From contig CAYTPQ010000003.1 of assembly GCA_964439835.1 (NCBI GenBank), positions 1 to 64,000 of the forward strand: a stretch of DNA of 64,000 nucleotides. Reading direction: 5' to 3'. The translations under genes were made by a program, and so were the position numbers. Position 1 is the stretch's first letter. Each line of letters opens with the position of its first letter. Shown piece by piece: positions 35,580-43,448 of the stretch. The notes below the pieces were generated by a model. It saw only the letters and a list, made by a program, of their open reading frames with translations. It was not told the origin of the DNA and searched no databases. The stretch is from JAGNLM01 sp964439835. Its GTDB lineage: Bacteria > Pseudomonadota > Gammaproteobacteria > JAABTG01.

Positions 35580-35885
35580 CTAGCCCCCGAGCTGGTTCTT
35601 CAACGTGGCAACCGCCGCGTCGTAGCGACCGTTGGCCCACCAGACGTAGACCCCGGTCAACACCCAGGCGAACAGGATGACGCCAATTCCGACCGGGATG
35701 CCGACGGTCAGGTGCTCCCCGATCCGGGTCGCGAGCGACTCCTTGTGAAAGGCCAGCACCAAAACAAAGCCGAAGTACGCCATGAACATTGCGGCGGTGA
35801 GCGTGAGCGACACCACCCAGCGCCGGCGGACCAGCGACTGGAACTCGGCAGAACCCAGGACCTCGGCGGCAGTTCGATTACGCAT
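35580..35885 (-). CDS. yjcH: DUF485 membrane protein (YjcH-like)
   Basis: 101 residues with two membrane helices (VSLTLTAAMFMAYFGFVLVLAF and GIPVGIGVILFAWVLTGVYVWWAN) joined by a short loop HKESLATRIGEHLTV, typical of DUF485. It partners the acetate symporter directly downstream and is thought to modulate or stabilise it. ATG 35885 (MRNRTAAEVL) is chosen because a GGGGGG run precedes it; an in-frame ATG at 35921 gives a longer, unsupported N-terminus. Confidence 0.93.
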   Translation of the reverse strand: MRNRTAAEVLGSAEFQSLVRRRWVVSLTLTAAMFMAYFGFVLVLAFHKESLATRIGEHLTVGIPVGIGVILFAWVLTGVYVWWANGRYDAAVATLKNQLGG

Positions 35886-35919
35886 GACAGACCCCCCGGG
35901 TGGCTCTGTGCCACGAGGC

Positions 35920-35947
35920 ATATTAGCCCTAAAGAATATAAGTGAAT
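35920..35947 (-). promoter_or_regulatory. Candidate promoter of the yjcH-actP operon
   Basis: Minus-strand ATTCAC (35942-35947), 16-base spacer, TAATAT (35920-35925), in the most AT-rich patch between the DUF485 and DUF294 genes and about 35 bases upstream of the yjcH ATG. The -35 is poor, so an activator would be expected. Confidence 0.3.
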
Positions 35948-36019
35948 GCCGGGACGCCAGAAATAGGGCAGAAGAGATAGGTCCCGAGACCTACCCGTAG
36001 AGCCGCCGCCGCGTCGTCA

Positions 36020-36078
36020 CCCCGGCGCAGGCCGGGGTCCAGGTGGTCGACTCCTCTGGATTCCGGCCTGCGCCGGAA
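36020..36078. repeat. Pair of REP-like palindromes
   Basis: CCCCGGC-GCAG-GCCGGGG at 36020-36037 and TTCCGGC-CTGC-GCCGGAA at 36061-36078, 23 bases apart. This paired arrangement is the usual REP doublet. It sits just downstream of the DUF294 gene stop (36107), where it may terminate or stabilise that message. Confidence 0.8.
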
Positions 36079-36106
36079 GGACGCCCGCGACGGGCCCAGC
36101 GCCTGG

Positions 36107-38047
36107 CTAGACCCGTCCGTACAGGCCGAAGTCGAGCGAGAGCTTGGTCTGCAGCTTGCGCGCCTGGCGGAAGGACTCCTTCAGGATCCGGCGGTCCAGC
36201 TCGTTCAGGCGGTCGGGGTCGACGCGATTTCCCGCCTCCCCGGCCGCATCGGGCTCCAGGTGCTGGCGGCGCAGGCGCAGGAGCTGGATGAACGAGAAGG
36301 CCTGGGCCCAGGCCTCGACCTCGTCGGGCAGAAAGCGGCCGGCGGCTCCGGCCGCCCGCAGACGTTCCAGGGTGTTGGTGTGGGCCAACCCGGCGGCAAG
36401 GGCGTAGATCCGGGCGGCGTCCACGAACGGCGTGGCGCCGTTCATCTTCAGGTTGATGGTTCTGGGGTAGTCACCGCCGCTCGCCACCACGAAGTCCCGC
36501 ACCACCCCAAGGGGGGGACGGTTCTCGAGGGCATTGGCCGCCAGGTAGTGCAGGAAGCGCGGGTTGGCGGCCACCGTCGGTCCGAGCCACTCGCGCAAGT
36601 CCCGGACCAGTGCGGCGTCGCCGTAGACGCTGCGGAAATCGAAGAAGATCGCCGCGTGCAGGATGTCCTCGGCACTGCCCCGGTAAACCCACTCGGCGAA
36701 CTGCCGGCGCCACTCCGGCAGGCTCAGGCACCAGCGCGGGTTACTCGCCATCACGCCGCCCTTGCACAGCGGAAACCCGCAGCGGTCGAGCTCGGCGTTG
36801 ATCCGCCGGGCAAGCGGCAGGAGCCGCGCCCGGACCTCGCCCGCGTCCTCGCCCTCCGGGACGTCGAAGACGATGCCGTTATCCTGGTCGGTAGCGAGGG
36901 TCTGCTCGAAGCGACCCTCGCTGCCGAGCGCCATCCAACACCAGCGCACACCCGCGAGCGCCTCCTCGGCTCCCGCCAGCTCGACGATCCGCTCGGTGAG
37001 CCGGTCGTTCATGGTGGAGACCAGGCGAGTGAGCGGCTCGGCGGCCAGCCCCTGGGCCAGCATGTTGCGCGCGAGCCGCCGGATCTCCTGGGCCGCCCGC
37101 TGCAGGTCGTCACAGGCGCTGGCGCGGCGGATGTCGTCGGCGACCTCCTTGATCCCGACCTGCTGGAGCGAGAACAGGTCCTTCTCCGAGACCAGGCCGA
37201 GCAACCGCCCCCGCTCCGCAACCACCACGTGGCGGATGCCGTGGCGGGCCATGGCCAGCGCCGCCTCGTGGGCGGCCGCCCCGGGGGGCAGGGTGACCAG
37301 CCCACCGGACATCACCTGCCCGATGGGGGCGTCCAGGTCGCCGCCCTCGGCGTTGACCCGCAACAGGTCACGCAGGGTGAAGATGCCGACGGGCGCACCC
37401 TCGGGGGTGGTGACCACCATGGACCCCACGGACTCCGCCCGCATGCGGCGCAGGACCTCGCGCAGCGGCAGGTCGGGGCCGCAGGCGACCGGGGACCGCC
37501 GCAGGACGTCGCCAAGCCGGCTCGCGAGCGAGCGGTCGGCCATCGTGCTCTCGGCGTACTGGGCCTGGACCGCCCGCTGGGACTGCTCCAGCAGGTGAGC
37601 GAGGCGCCGGGTGCAGAAGTCCTGGAACACCGGGCTGAGGTCGAGCAGGGTCTGAAAGTCCGCCGCCGGAAGCTGGTAGCAGACCGTGTCAGCGAAGGCC
37701 CGGTAGGTGTTCAGGACCGGGCGGGAGGTCAGCAGTGCCCCGAGCGGGAAGCACTCGCCCTCGCTCAGCTGGGCGCGCCCGCTGCCCTCGCCCGGCACCG
37801 CGACGGGCGCCTCGGCCACCACCGCCCCGCTACCAACCAGGTACAGCCACTCGGGCGGACCGCGCTCCGGGTCGAGCAGTACCGCCCCGGCCGCGTAGCG
37901 GACCCACGACAGCCGCTCGACCAGGAACTCCAGTTGCTCCGGCTCCATGCGGTCGAAGGGCGTGTGAGCGCGCAGGGACTCGGCGACAGCGCCCGCGCGG
38001 GCGCTCGGCAGGGGGGTCGGCTCGTCGGTCGGTGCGGTCTGTGTCAT
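36107..38047 (-). CDS. cNMP-binding / CBS / DUF294 nucleotidyltransferase-like signalling protein
   Basis: 646 residues, cytoplasmic. Order: cyclic-nucleotide-binding-type domain (about 25-150; RYAAGAVLLDPERGPPEWLYLVGSGAVV), two CBS domains (about 180-300; VLRRMRAESVGSMVVTTPEGAPVGIFTLRDLLR and ARHGIRHVVVAERGRLLGLVSEKDLF), a DUF294 nucleotidyltransferase (GSEGRFEQTLATDQDNGIVFD, with the GS and D-x-D residues) and its C-terminal domain (NLKMNGATPFVDAARIYALA). The PBC of the N-terminal domain is degenerate, so cAMP binding is doubtful; CBS domains may sense adenylates. Relatives sit beside actP and probably signal carbon or adenylate status; here it is about 220 bases from the yjcH-actP operon on the same strand. 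Confidence 0.92.
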   Translation of the reverse strand: MTQTAPTDEPTPLPSARAGAVAESLRAHTPFDRMEPEQLEFLVERLSWVRYAAGAVLLDPERGPPEWLYLVGSGAVVAEAPVAVPGEGSGRAQLSEGECFPLGALLTSRPVLNTYRAFADTVCYQLPAADFQTLLDLSPVFQDFCTRRLAHLLEQSQRAVQAQYAESTMADRSLASRLGDVLRRSPVACGPDLPLREVLRRMRAESVGSMVVTTPEGAPVGIFTLRDLLRVNAEGGDLDAPIGQVMSGGLVTLPPGAAAHEAALAMARHGIRHVVVAERGRLLGLVSEKDLFSLQQVGIKEVADDIRRASACDDLQRAAQEIRRLARNMLAQGLAAEPLTRLVSTMNDRLTERIVELAGAEEALAGVRWCWMALGSEGRFEQTLATDQDNGIVFDVPEGEDAGEVRARLLPLARRINAELDRCGFPLCKGGVMASNPRWCLSLPEWRRQFAEWVYRGSAEDILHAAIFFDFRSVYGDAALVRDLREWLGPTVAANPRFLHYLAANALENRPPLGVVRDFVVASGGDYPRTINLKMNGATPFVDAARIYALAAGLAHTNTLERLRAAGAAGRFLPDEVEAWAQAFSFIQLLRLRRQHLEPDAAGEAGNRVDPDRLNELDRRILKESFRQARKLQTKLSLDFGLYGRV

Positions 38048-38139
38048 CGGGGCGGGGAGGATAACACTCGGCCGGCTGGACGGCCCCCCAGCGGTCCGCT
38101 TCGGCTACCATAGCCAGGTCTCGGCCAGCGGGAGCCGCC

Positions 38140-38634
38140 ATGGACAGACCGCTCGTGGGCGTGGTGATGGGCAGCGACAGCGACTGGGGGGTGATGCAGC
38201 ACGCCACCCGGATGCTGGAGGGACTCGGCGTGCCCTGCGAGTCGCGGGTCGTGTCGGCGCACCGGACCCCCGACGCGATGTTCGCCTACGCCGAGCAGGC
38301 CGCCGGGCGGGGCCTACGGTGCATCGTCGCCGGCGCCGGCGGGGCGGCCCACCTCCCGGGGATGCTGGCGGCCAAGACCACGCTGCCGGTGCTCGGCGTG
38401 CCGGTGCCCTCCCGCCACCTCCAGGGCCTCGACTCCCTGCTCTCCATCGTGCAGATGCCGAAAGGGGTCCCGGTCGCGACCTTCGCGATCGGCGAGGCGG
38501 GCGCGGCTAACGCGGGCCTGTTCGCCGCGGCCCTGCTGGCGACCACCGACCCAGCGCTGGCCGAGCGCCTGCGTGCGCACCGGGAGGGTCTGGTGCGCGC
38601 GGTCGAGGCGATGCAGCTCCCTCCGCCGTCGTGA
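38140..38634 (+). CDS. purE: N5-carboxyaminoimidazole ribonucleotide mutase
   Basis: Converts N5-CAIR to CAIR in purine synthesis. 164 residues, cytoplasmic. Signature sequence MGSDSDWGVMQHA at the N-terminus, SAHRTPDAMFAYA, AGAGGAAHLPGMLAAKT with the catalytic His, and GVPVPSRHLQGLDSLLSIVQMPKGVPVATFAIG. Its stop overlaps the purK start by four bases (GTGA), so the two steps of CAIR formation are made together. Confidence 0.97.
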   Translation: MDRPLVGVVMGSDSDWGVMQHATRMLEGLGVPCESRVVSAHRTPDAMFAYAEQAAGRGLRCIVAGAGGAAHLPGMLAAKTTLPVLGVPVPSRHLQGLDSLLSIVQMPKGVPVATFAIGEAGAANAGLFAAALLATTDPALAERLRAHREGLVRAVEAMQLPPPS

Positions 38635-39797
38635 TCGGCCCCGGCGCAACTCTCGGCATGCTGGGCGGCGGCCAGCTCGGGCGCATGTTCACCATGGCCG
38701 CCCAGAGCATGGGCTACCGGGTGACGGTGCTGGACCCCGGGACCGAGAGCCCAGCGGGGAGTGTCGCCGACCACCACGTCTGTGCCGACTACCTGGACCC
38801 GGAGGGCCTCGGCCAGCTGGCGCGGCTCTGCGCCGCCGCCACCACCGAGTTCGAGAACGTCCCGGCCGAGAGCCTGCGCTATCTCGCCGAGCACTGCGTG
38901 GTCAGCCCCTCGGCCGAGAGCGTCGCGGTGGCCCAGGATCGGATCCACGAAAAGCACTTCCTGGGCGAGCACGGCTTCGGCGTGGTGCCCTTCGCCGTCA
39001 TCCGCGGCCCCCAGGACCTGGCGGAGGCCGGCGGGGAACTCTACCCCGGGATCATGAAGGTCAGCCGCTTCGGCTACGACGGCAAGGGCCAGTTCCGGGT
39101 CTCAGGACCGGACGAGGCGGCGTACGCGTTCGCCACCATGGGCGGGGAGCCCTGCGTGCTGGAGCGCCAGGTCCCGCTCGCCTGCGAGGTCTCCGTGGTG
39201 GTGGCCCGGGGTGCGGACGGTAAGATCCGGACCTACCCGGTCGCGGAGAACCAGCACCGGCACGGGATCCTGGACGTCTCCATCGTTCCGGCCCGGATCC
39301 CGGCCGAGCTCGCCCGCGAGGCCGTGGACGCCACCGCCTCGGTGGCCGCCGCGCTCGACTACCGGGGGGTGCTCTGCGTCGAGTTCTTCGTGCTCGACGA
39401 CGGCCGGCTACTGATCAACGAGATCGCGCCGCGCCCGCACAACAGCGGGCACTACACCATCGACGCCTGCGTCAGCTCCCAGTTCGAGCAGCAGGTCCGG
39501 GTGCTGTGCGGCTTGCCGCTCGGCGACACGCGCATGCACAGCCCCGCGGTGATGGTGAATCTGCTCGGCGACCTCTGGCGTCAGGGTGAGCCGGACTGGT
39601 CTGTGGTGCTCTCGAACCCCCGCGCCAAGCTGCACCTGTACGGCAAGCGGGAGGCCCGCCCCGGGCGCAAGATGGGTCACTTCACGGTCCTCGCGGACAC
39701 GGTGGCACGGGCCCGCAACGAAGCCCTGGAGATCCGGGCCAGGCTGCGGGAGGCCGCCGGCCTCGAGGCGATCGCCGGGGACAGCGCGACCGGATAA
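38631..39797 (+). CDS. purK: 5-(carboxyamino)imidazole ribonucleotide synthase
   Basis: ATP-grasp enzyme making N5-CAIR from AIR, bicarbonate and ATP. 388 residues. Starts with GTG inside the purE stop. N-terminal LGMLGGGQLGRMFTMAAQSMGY, TEFENVPAESL, ATP-grasp residues in MKVSRFGYDGKGQFRV, metal-binding FFVLDDGRLLINEIAPRPHNSGHYTID, and C-terminal HLYGKREARPGRKMGHFTV are all standard. Normal length. Nothing unusual. Confidence 0.97.
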   Translation: MIGPGATLGMLGGGQLGRMFTMAAQSMGYRVTVLDPGTESPAGSVADHHVCADYLDPEGLGQLARLCAAATTEFENVPAESLRYLAEHCVVSPSAESVAVAQDRIHEKHFLGEHGFGVVPFAVIRGPQDLAEAGGELYPGIMKVSRFGYDGKGQFRVSGPDEAAYAFATMGGEPCVLERQVPLACEVSVVVARGADGKIRTYPVAENQHRHGILDVSIVPARIPAELAREAVDATASVAAALDYRGVLCVEFFVLDDGRLLINEIAPRPHNSGHYTIDACVSSQFEQQVRVLCGLPLGDTRMHSPAVMVNLLGDLWRQGEPDWSVVLSNPRAKLHLYGKREARPGRKMGHFTVLADTVARARNEALEIRARLREAAGLEAIAGDSATG

Positions 39798-39851
39798 CCC
39801 CCATCGCCAGGGGGTGGATCCGGGAGGCGCAGTCGCCGAGGATCGGCGGCC

Positions 39852-40925
39852 ATGGAAAACTCTGCGCCCATCCAAACCGACGTCGTCATCGTGGGGGCCG
39901 GCCCGAGCGGGCTCTTTCAGATCTTCGAGCTCGGGCTCCTCGGGATCCACGCCCACGTCATCGACTCCCTGCCCCGGGTGGGCGGGCAGTGCAGCATGCT
40001 CTACCCGGAGAAGCCGATCTACGACATCCCGGCCCTGCCGGTATGCAGCGCCCAGGAGTTGATCGACCGCCTGCTGGAGCAGTGCCGGCCCTTCGCCCCG
40101 GAGTTCCACCTGGGCCAGGAGGTGGTCGAGCTGCGCCAGGTGGGAGACGACGGATTCTTCCTGCGGACCAGCAAGGGGACCGCCCTGGCCTGCCGGGCAG
40201 TGGTGATCGCGGCCGGGCTCGGCGCCTTCCAGGCCCGGCCCCTGCGGGTGCCCGGGGCCAAGCGCCATGAGGGCGCCCAGCTCCACTACCGGGTCACGGA
40301 CCGGGAGCGCCTGCGGGGGCGCCGGCTGGTCATCCTGGGGGGCGGCGATTCGGCCCTCGACTGGACCCTCGACCTGGCGGAGGTCGCCGCGCACGTCACC
40401 CTCGTGCACCGCCGCGACGCCTTCCGGGCCACGCCCGCCTCGGTCGCCCGCATGAAGGCCCTGGCGGCCGAGCGGCCGGAGCGCCTGGCCTGGCGGGTCG
40501 GCCAGGTCAAGGGGCTGGTCGAGGACGGGGACCGGCTGATCGGCATCAAGGTGGAGACCGCGCCCGGCGAGCCGGAGGTGCTCCCTCTGGACGACCTGCT
40601 GGTGTTCTACGGCCTCTCGCCGGACCTCGGGCCGATCGCCGAGTGGGGCCTGGAGATCGAGAAGCGCCAGCTGCGGGTCGACACCGAGAAGTTCGAGACC
40701 AGCGTGCCCGGGATCTTCGCCGTCGGCGACATCAACACCTACCCGGGCAAGAAGAAGCTGATCCTGAGCGGCTTCCACGAGGCGGCGCTCGCGGCCTTCG
40801 GGATCCAGCGCCGGCTGCGGCCGGAGGAGAAGCAGTACCTGCAGTACACGACGACGAGCCCGATCATGCACGAGCGCCTGGGAGTCTCCGGCGCGATGCC
40901 CGAGCACCGGGCGGACTCGCCGTAG
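39852..40925 (+). CDS. Thioredoxin-reductase-like ferredoxin-NADP reductase
   Basis: FAD- and NAD(P)H-binding oxidoreductase, 357 residues, of the thioredoxin-reductase-like FNR group. FAD site VVIVGAGPSGLFQIFELGLLG, quinone/flavin contact DSLPRVGGQCSMLYPEKPIYDIP, NADP site LVILGGGDSALDWTLDL, and FAD tail VPGIFAVGDINTYPGKKKLILSGFHEAALAA. The redox-active CxxC of thioredoxin reductase is absent, which separates it from TrxB. It would reduce ferredoxin or flavodoxin. The gene faces the SLC13-type gene; a long palindrome fills the gap after it. Confidence 0.94.
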   Translation: MENSAPIQTDVVIVGAGPSGLFQIFELGLLGIHAHVIDSLPRVGGQCSMLYPEKPIYDIPALPVCSAQELIDRLLEQCRPFAPEFHLGQEVVELRQVGDDGFFLRTSKGTALACRAVVIAAGLGAFQARPLRVPGAKRHEGAQLHYRVTDRERLRGRRLVILGGGDSALDWTLDLAEVAAHVTLVHRRDAFRATPASVARMKALAAERPERLAWRVGQVKGLVEDGDRLIGIKVETAPGEPEVLPLDDLLVFYGLSPDLGPIAEWGLEIEKRQLRVDTEKFETSVPGIFAVGDINTYPGKKKLILSGFHEAALAAFGIQRRLRPEEKQYLQYTTTSPIMHERLGVSGAMPEHRADSP

Positions 40926-40930
40926 CCCCG

Positions 40931-40994
40931 ATCAATGGGGTCAGACTCGATTGATCGGGCCTTGGCCTAATCAATCGAGTCTGACCCCATTGAT
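40931..40994. repeat. 24-bp perfect inverted repeat (GGGGTCAGA family), copy 1
   Basis: Arms 40931-40954 and 40971-40994 are exact reverse complements (ATCAATGGGGTCAGACTCGA...), loop 16 bases. It fills the space between convergent genes and can act as a two-way terminator. The same motif recurs at 42863-42890. Similar palindromes in proteobacteria accompany RAYT-type transposases, none of which is seen here. Confidence 0.88.
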
Positions 40995-41028
40995 CTTCCG
41001 TGCCTCTGCGGTGGACTTCCCGGCCTTC

Positions 41029-42822
41029 TCAGGACTGCGTGGGGAACATCAGGTACACCCCGACCACCGCCACCACCAGGAAGATCAGGGTCATCCCCCC
41101 GCCCGCCCGCAGGTAGTCGGCGTTCCGGTAGCCGCCGGGGGCCATCAGCAGGGCGTTGACCTGGTGGGTCGGCAGAAGGAAGGAGTTCGAGGCCGCGACC
41201 GCCACCAGCAGCGCCAGGGCCCGGGGGTCGGTCCCGGTCGCGGGCCCCAACCCCATGGCCAGCGGAGCCAGAAGGACGGTGGCCGCCACGTTGGACATGA
41301 ACAGGGACAGCAGGGTCGCCAGCAGGGCCACCGCGAGCAGCACCACCAGCGCCGGGCTCCCCTCGAGCAGGCCCACCAGCAGACCGGCCAGGTAGGCCGC
41401 CGCACCGCTCCGGTCCATGGCGACGCCGAGCGGGATCAGGCCCGCGAGCAGGAACACCGTTCGCCAGTCGACCGCCCGGTAGGCCTCGTCCAGGGTCACG
41501 ACCCGCAACAGGACCATGGCCAGGGCCCCGGTCATCAGGGCCAGCGCCAGCGGCGCCCCCGCCAGGGCGAGGCCGACGGCGCCCGCGAAGCACGCGAGCG
41601 CTGCCCAGGCCTTCGACTGCGCGGGCGTGTCGGCCTCGATGGCGCTGGCCACCACCAGGTCGCCGCTGGTGCGCAGCGCCCGCAGGGCGTCCCAACGGGC
41701 GTAGACGACCAGGGCGTCACCGGGCGCCAGGCGCCACTCGGAGAGGTCGCCGCGCTGCACCTCGCCCCGGGCGAGGACCAGGATCGGCTCCAGCTGAAAG
41801 TGCCGGCGCAACCCGACCTCGCGCACCGTCCTCCCGGCCAGGCCGGAGCGCGGCGCGACGACGACCTCGGCGAACCCCCCCATCTCGCCCTGCAGCCCCC
41901 GGAAACGCTCGGGTTCGGGCGCGATGACGAGACCCCAGTCCCGGGCGAAGCGCTCCGCGTCCTCCCGGGCACCGAGGAGCGCCAGCGCCTGCCCAACGGT
42001 GAAGCGGGTCTCGCGCCAGGGCGCGAAGACGGCCTGTCCGTCCTCGTCAATCGCGGCCAGGCTGAGCCGGTACTCGCTCTCCAGTCGCGCCGCCTCCCGG
42101 GTCTGCCCCACGAGCCGGCTGCCCGCCGGCACGGTGACCTCGCACACGCAGTCCGGGAGACCCCAGGCCTGGATCAGGTCCCGCTGCCGTCCACCCGCAT
42201 CGGCGGTCTCCCGGGCCGGCAGGACGTAGCGTCCGAACATTAAGAAGTAGCCGATGCCGGCCGCGAGCAGGGCCAGGCCGAGTGGGGTCACCGCGAACAG
42301 GCCGAAGGGGGGCTGGCCACCCTGGCGCAGCAAGTCGTTCAGGAGGATGAGCGGGCTCGACCCGACCATGGTCAGGGTGCCGCCCAGGATCGCGGCGAAT
42401 CCCATCGGCATCAGCAGGCGCGAGACCGGCACGCCCGCGGCGCGCGACACCCTCAGGACCCCGGGCAGGAACAGGGCCGCGGCGCCCACATTCTGCATGA
42501 AGGACGACACCCCGCCGACGGCCGCCGCGACCAGCGCCGTCAGCCGGGACTCGCTGGCGCCGGCCAGGCGCAGGATCGGCCGGACTAGGTGGCCCATGAC
42601 CCCGGTCCGGTCCACGCCGTAGCCGAGGACCAGCACCGCGATGACGGACACCACCGCGTTGCTCGCGAGTCCGGAAAAGGCCTGGTCGGCGGTGACCAGG
42701 CCGAGCCAGGGCAACGCCAGCATGATCAGGATGGCGACCGCGTCGACGCGCAGCCACTCGGTGACGAACAGCAGCACGGCGAGGCCGAGCACGGCGAGGG
42801 TCAGCGCGATCTCAGGGGTCAT
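41029..42822 (-). CDS. SLC13-type permease with central TrkA-C domains
   Basis: 597 residues. Ion-transporter fold of the SLC13/DASS or citrate-transporter family: about five to six helices at each end (IALTLAVLGLAVLLFVTEWL, NAVVSVIAVLVLGYGVD, LLVAVAASNSFLLPTHQVNALLMAPG), separated by two RCK/TrkA-C domains (about 210-380; LIQAWGLPDCVCEVTVPAGSRLVGQT and GMGGFAEVVVAPRSGLAGRTVREVGLRRHF). NVGAAALFLPG and SNVAATVLLAPLA are the paired SNT-like motifs. Substrate could be sulfate, a dicarboxylate or another anion. ATG 42822 is chosen (MTPEIALTL); upstream in frame lie a repeat and a PAS remnant, not part of this protein. The gene is bracketed by GGGGTCAGA repeats. Confidence 0.92.
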   Translation of the reverse strand: MTPEIALTLAVLGLAVLLFVTEWLRVDAVAILIMLALPWLGLVTADQAFSGLASNAVVSVIAVLVLGYGVDRTGVMGHLVRPILRLAGASESRLTALVAAAVGGVSSFMQNVGAAALFLPGVLRVSRAAGVPVSRLLMPMGFAAILGGTLTMVGSSPLILLNDLLRQGGQPPFGLFAVTPLGLALLAAGIGYFLMFGRYVLPARETADAGGRQRDLIQAWGLPDCVCEVTVPAGSRLVGQTREAARLESEYRLSLAAIDEDGQAVFAPWRETRFTVGQALALLGAREDAERFARDWGLVIAPEPERFRGLQGEMGGFAEVVVAPRSGLAGRTVREVGLRRHFQLEPILVLARGEVQRGDLSEWRLAPGDALVVYARWDALRALRTSGDLVVASAIEADTPAQSKAWAALACFAGAVGLALAGAPLALALMTGALAMVLLRVVTLDEAYRAVDWRTVFLLAGLIPLGVAMDRSGAAAYLAGLLVGLLEGSPALVVLLAVALLATLLSLFMSNVAATVLLAPLAMGLGPATGTDPRALALLVAVAASNSFLLPTHQVNALLMAPGGYRNADYLRAGGGMTLIFLVVAVVGVYLMFPTQS

Positions 42823-42862
42823 AGGCCTGGGCGGGGTGGAGTCGCGGAATACTACCATCCCG

Positions 42863-42907
42863 ATCAATGGGGTCAGACACGATCGATCGGGTTTGCGGTC
42901 CGCAAAC
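42863..42907. repeat. GGGGTCAGA repeat copy 2 plus GTTTGCGG palindrome
   Basis: 42863-42890 repeats the start of the 40931 element (ATCAATGGGGTCAGAC) in the same orientation, with an imperfect internal dyad around GATCGATC. It is followed at once by the palindrome GTTTGCGG-T-CCGCAAAC (42891-42907). It borders the PAS remnant. Confidence 0.75.
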
Positions 42908-43105
42908 CCGCGGGCGAGCATCCAGCGGTAGTCGCCGTTCTTGGTGCGGATCCGGAACTCGCACTGGAAGTGGGCCGAATCCCCGGTGAGGTGCGAGGCG
43001 AGCGTCGAGACTACCCGCCCGTGCTCGTCCGGGTGCACGCGCGCGAGCCAGTCATCGGGCGAGTCCCCAACCTCGGACTCGGCGTAGCCCAGCATCACCC
43101 GCTGT
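42908..43105 (-). pseudogene. PAS-domain remnant
   Basis: Minus-strand frame reading VMLGYAESEVGDSPDDWL, then ARVHPDEHGRVVSTLASHL, then FQCEFRIRTKNGDYRWMLARG. This is the typical C-terminal half of a PAS_3 sensor domain (GY...W...VHPDD...YR...GxYRW...G). It stops abruptly at the repeat at 42863-42907, and no upstream start or downstream effector (GGDEF, EAL or kinase) is present. A deletion or repeat insertion has left only this piece of a signalling gene. It is open in frame with the SLC13 gene but not part of it. Confidence 0.75.
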
Positions 43106-43448
43106 ATCGGCGACGGGCACAGGGCCCTTGAGCGACGAACCCGCTGTCGGCGCGCATCGGTTGGACGGCCCGCGGCTGGGGGCGCGCCGCGGGAGGGGGC
43201 GCGCCGCGGGAGGGGCTCGCTGACCGAGGGCGGCGGGGTCGCGAGCGACCTGACCCTGTTCATCCCCGGCGTGACGGGCCCTACCCGGGCCGCCGAGAGC
43301 GGCCTGTCACTCTCGGCGGGTGGGTCTCCAGGCCGACGCCCCCTGACGGGCACCCGGCCCCGACGGGCCGGTCGATCGGTCCTGCGTCGCCGGCCCCGAT
43401 TCGAGTGGCAGTACCTGCGGTCCTACCGCAAGGCCCCGTAGGGGGCGC
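43106..43448. other. Gene-poor stretch with a 17-bp tandem duplication and a hairpin
   Basis: No recognisable gene. GGCGCGCCGCGGGAGGG occurs twice in tandem at 43181-43214. Arms CCGCCGAGAG (43290-43299) and CTCTCGGCGG (43310-43319) form a hairpin with a 10-base loop. With the PAS remnant alongside, this looks like decayed sequence. Confidence 0.6.

Noticed and set aside
43181..43214. Tandem 17-bp repeat as a regulatory array
   Set aside because: Only two units, in a decayed gene-poor stretch; kept as a feature but no function proposed.
41029..43353. A 774-codon reading of the SLC13 gene with a PAS-like N-terminus
   Set aside because: It would fuse a half PAS domain through a palindromic repeat to a transporter. 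The normal transporter start at 42822 is well placed, so the fusion is treated as chance read-through.
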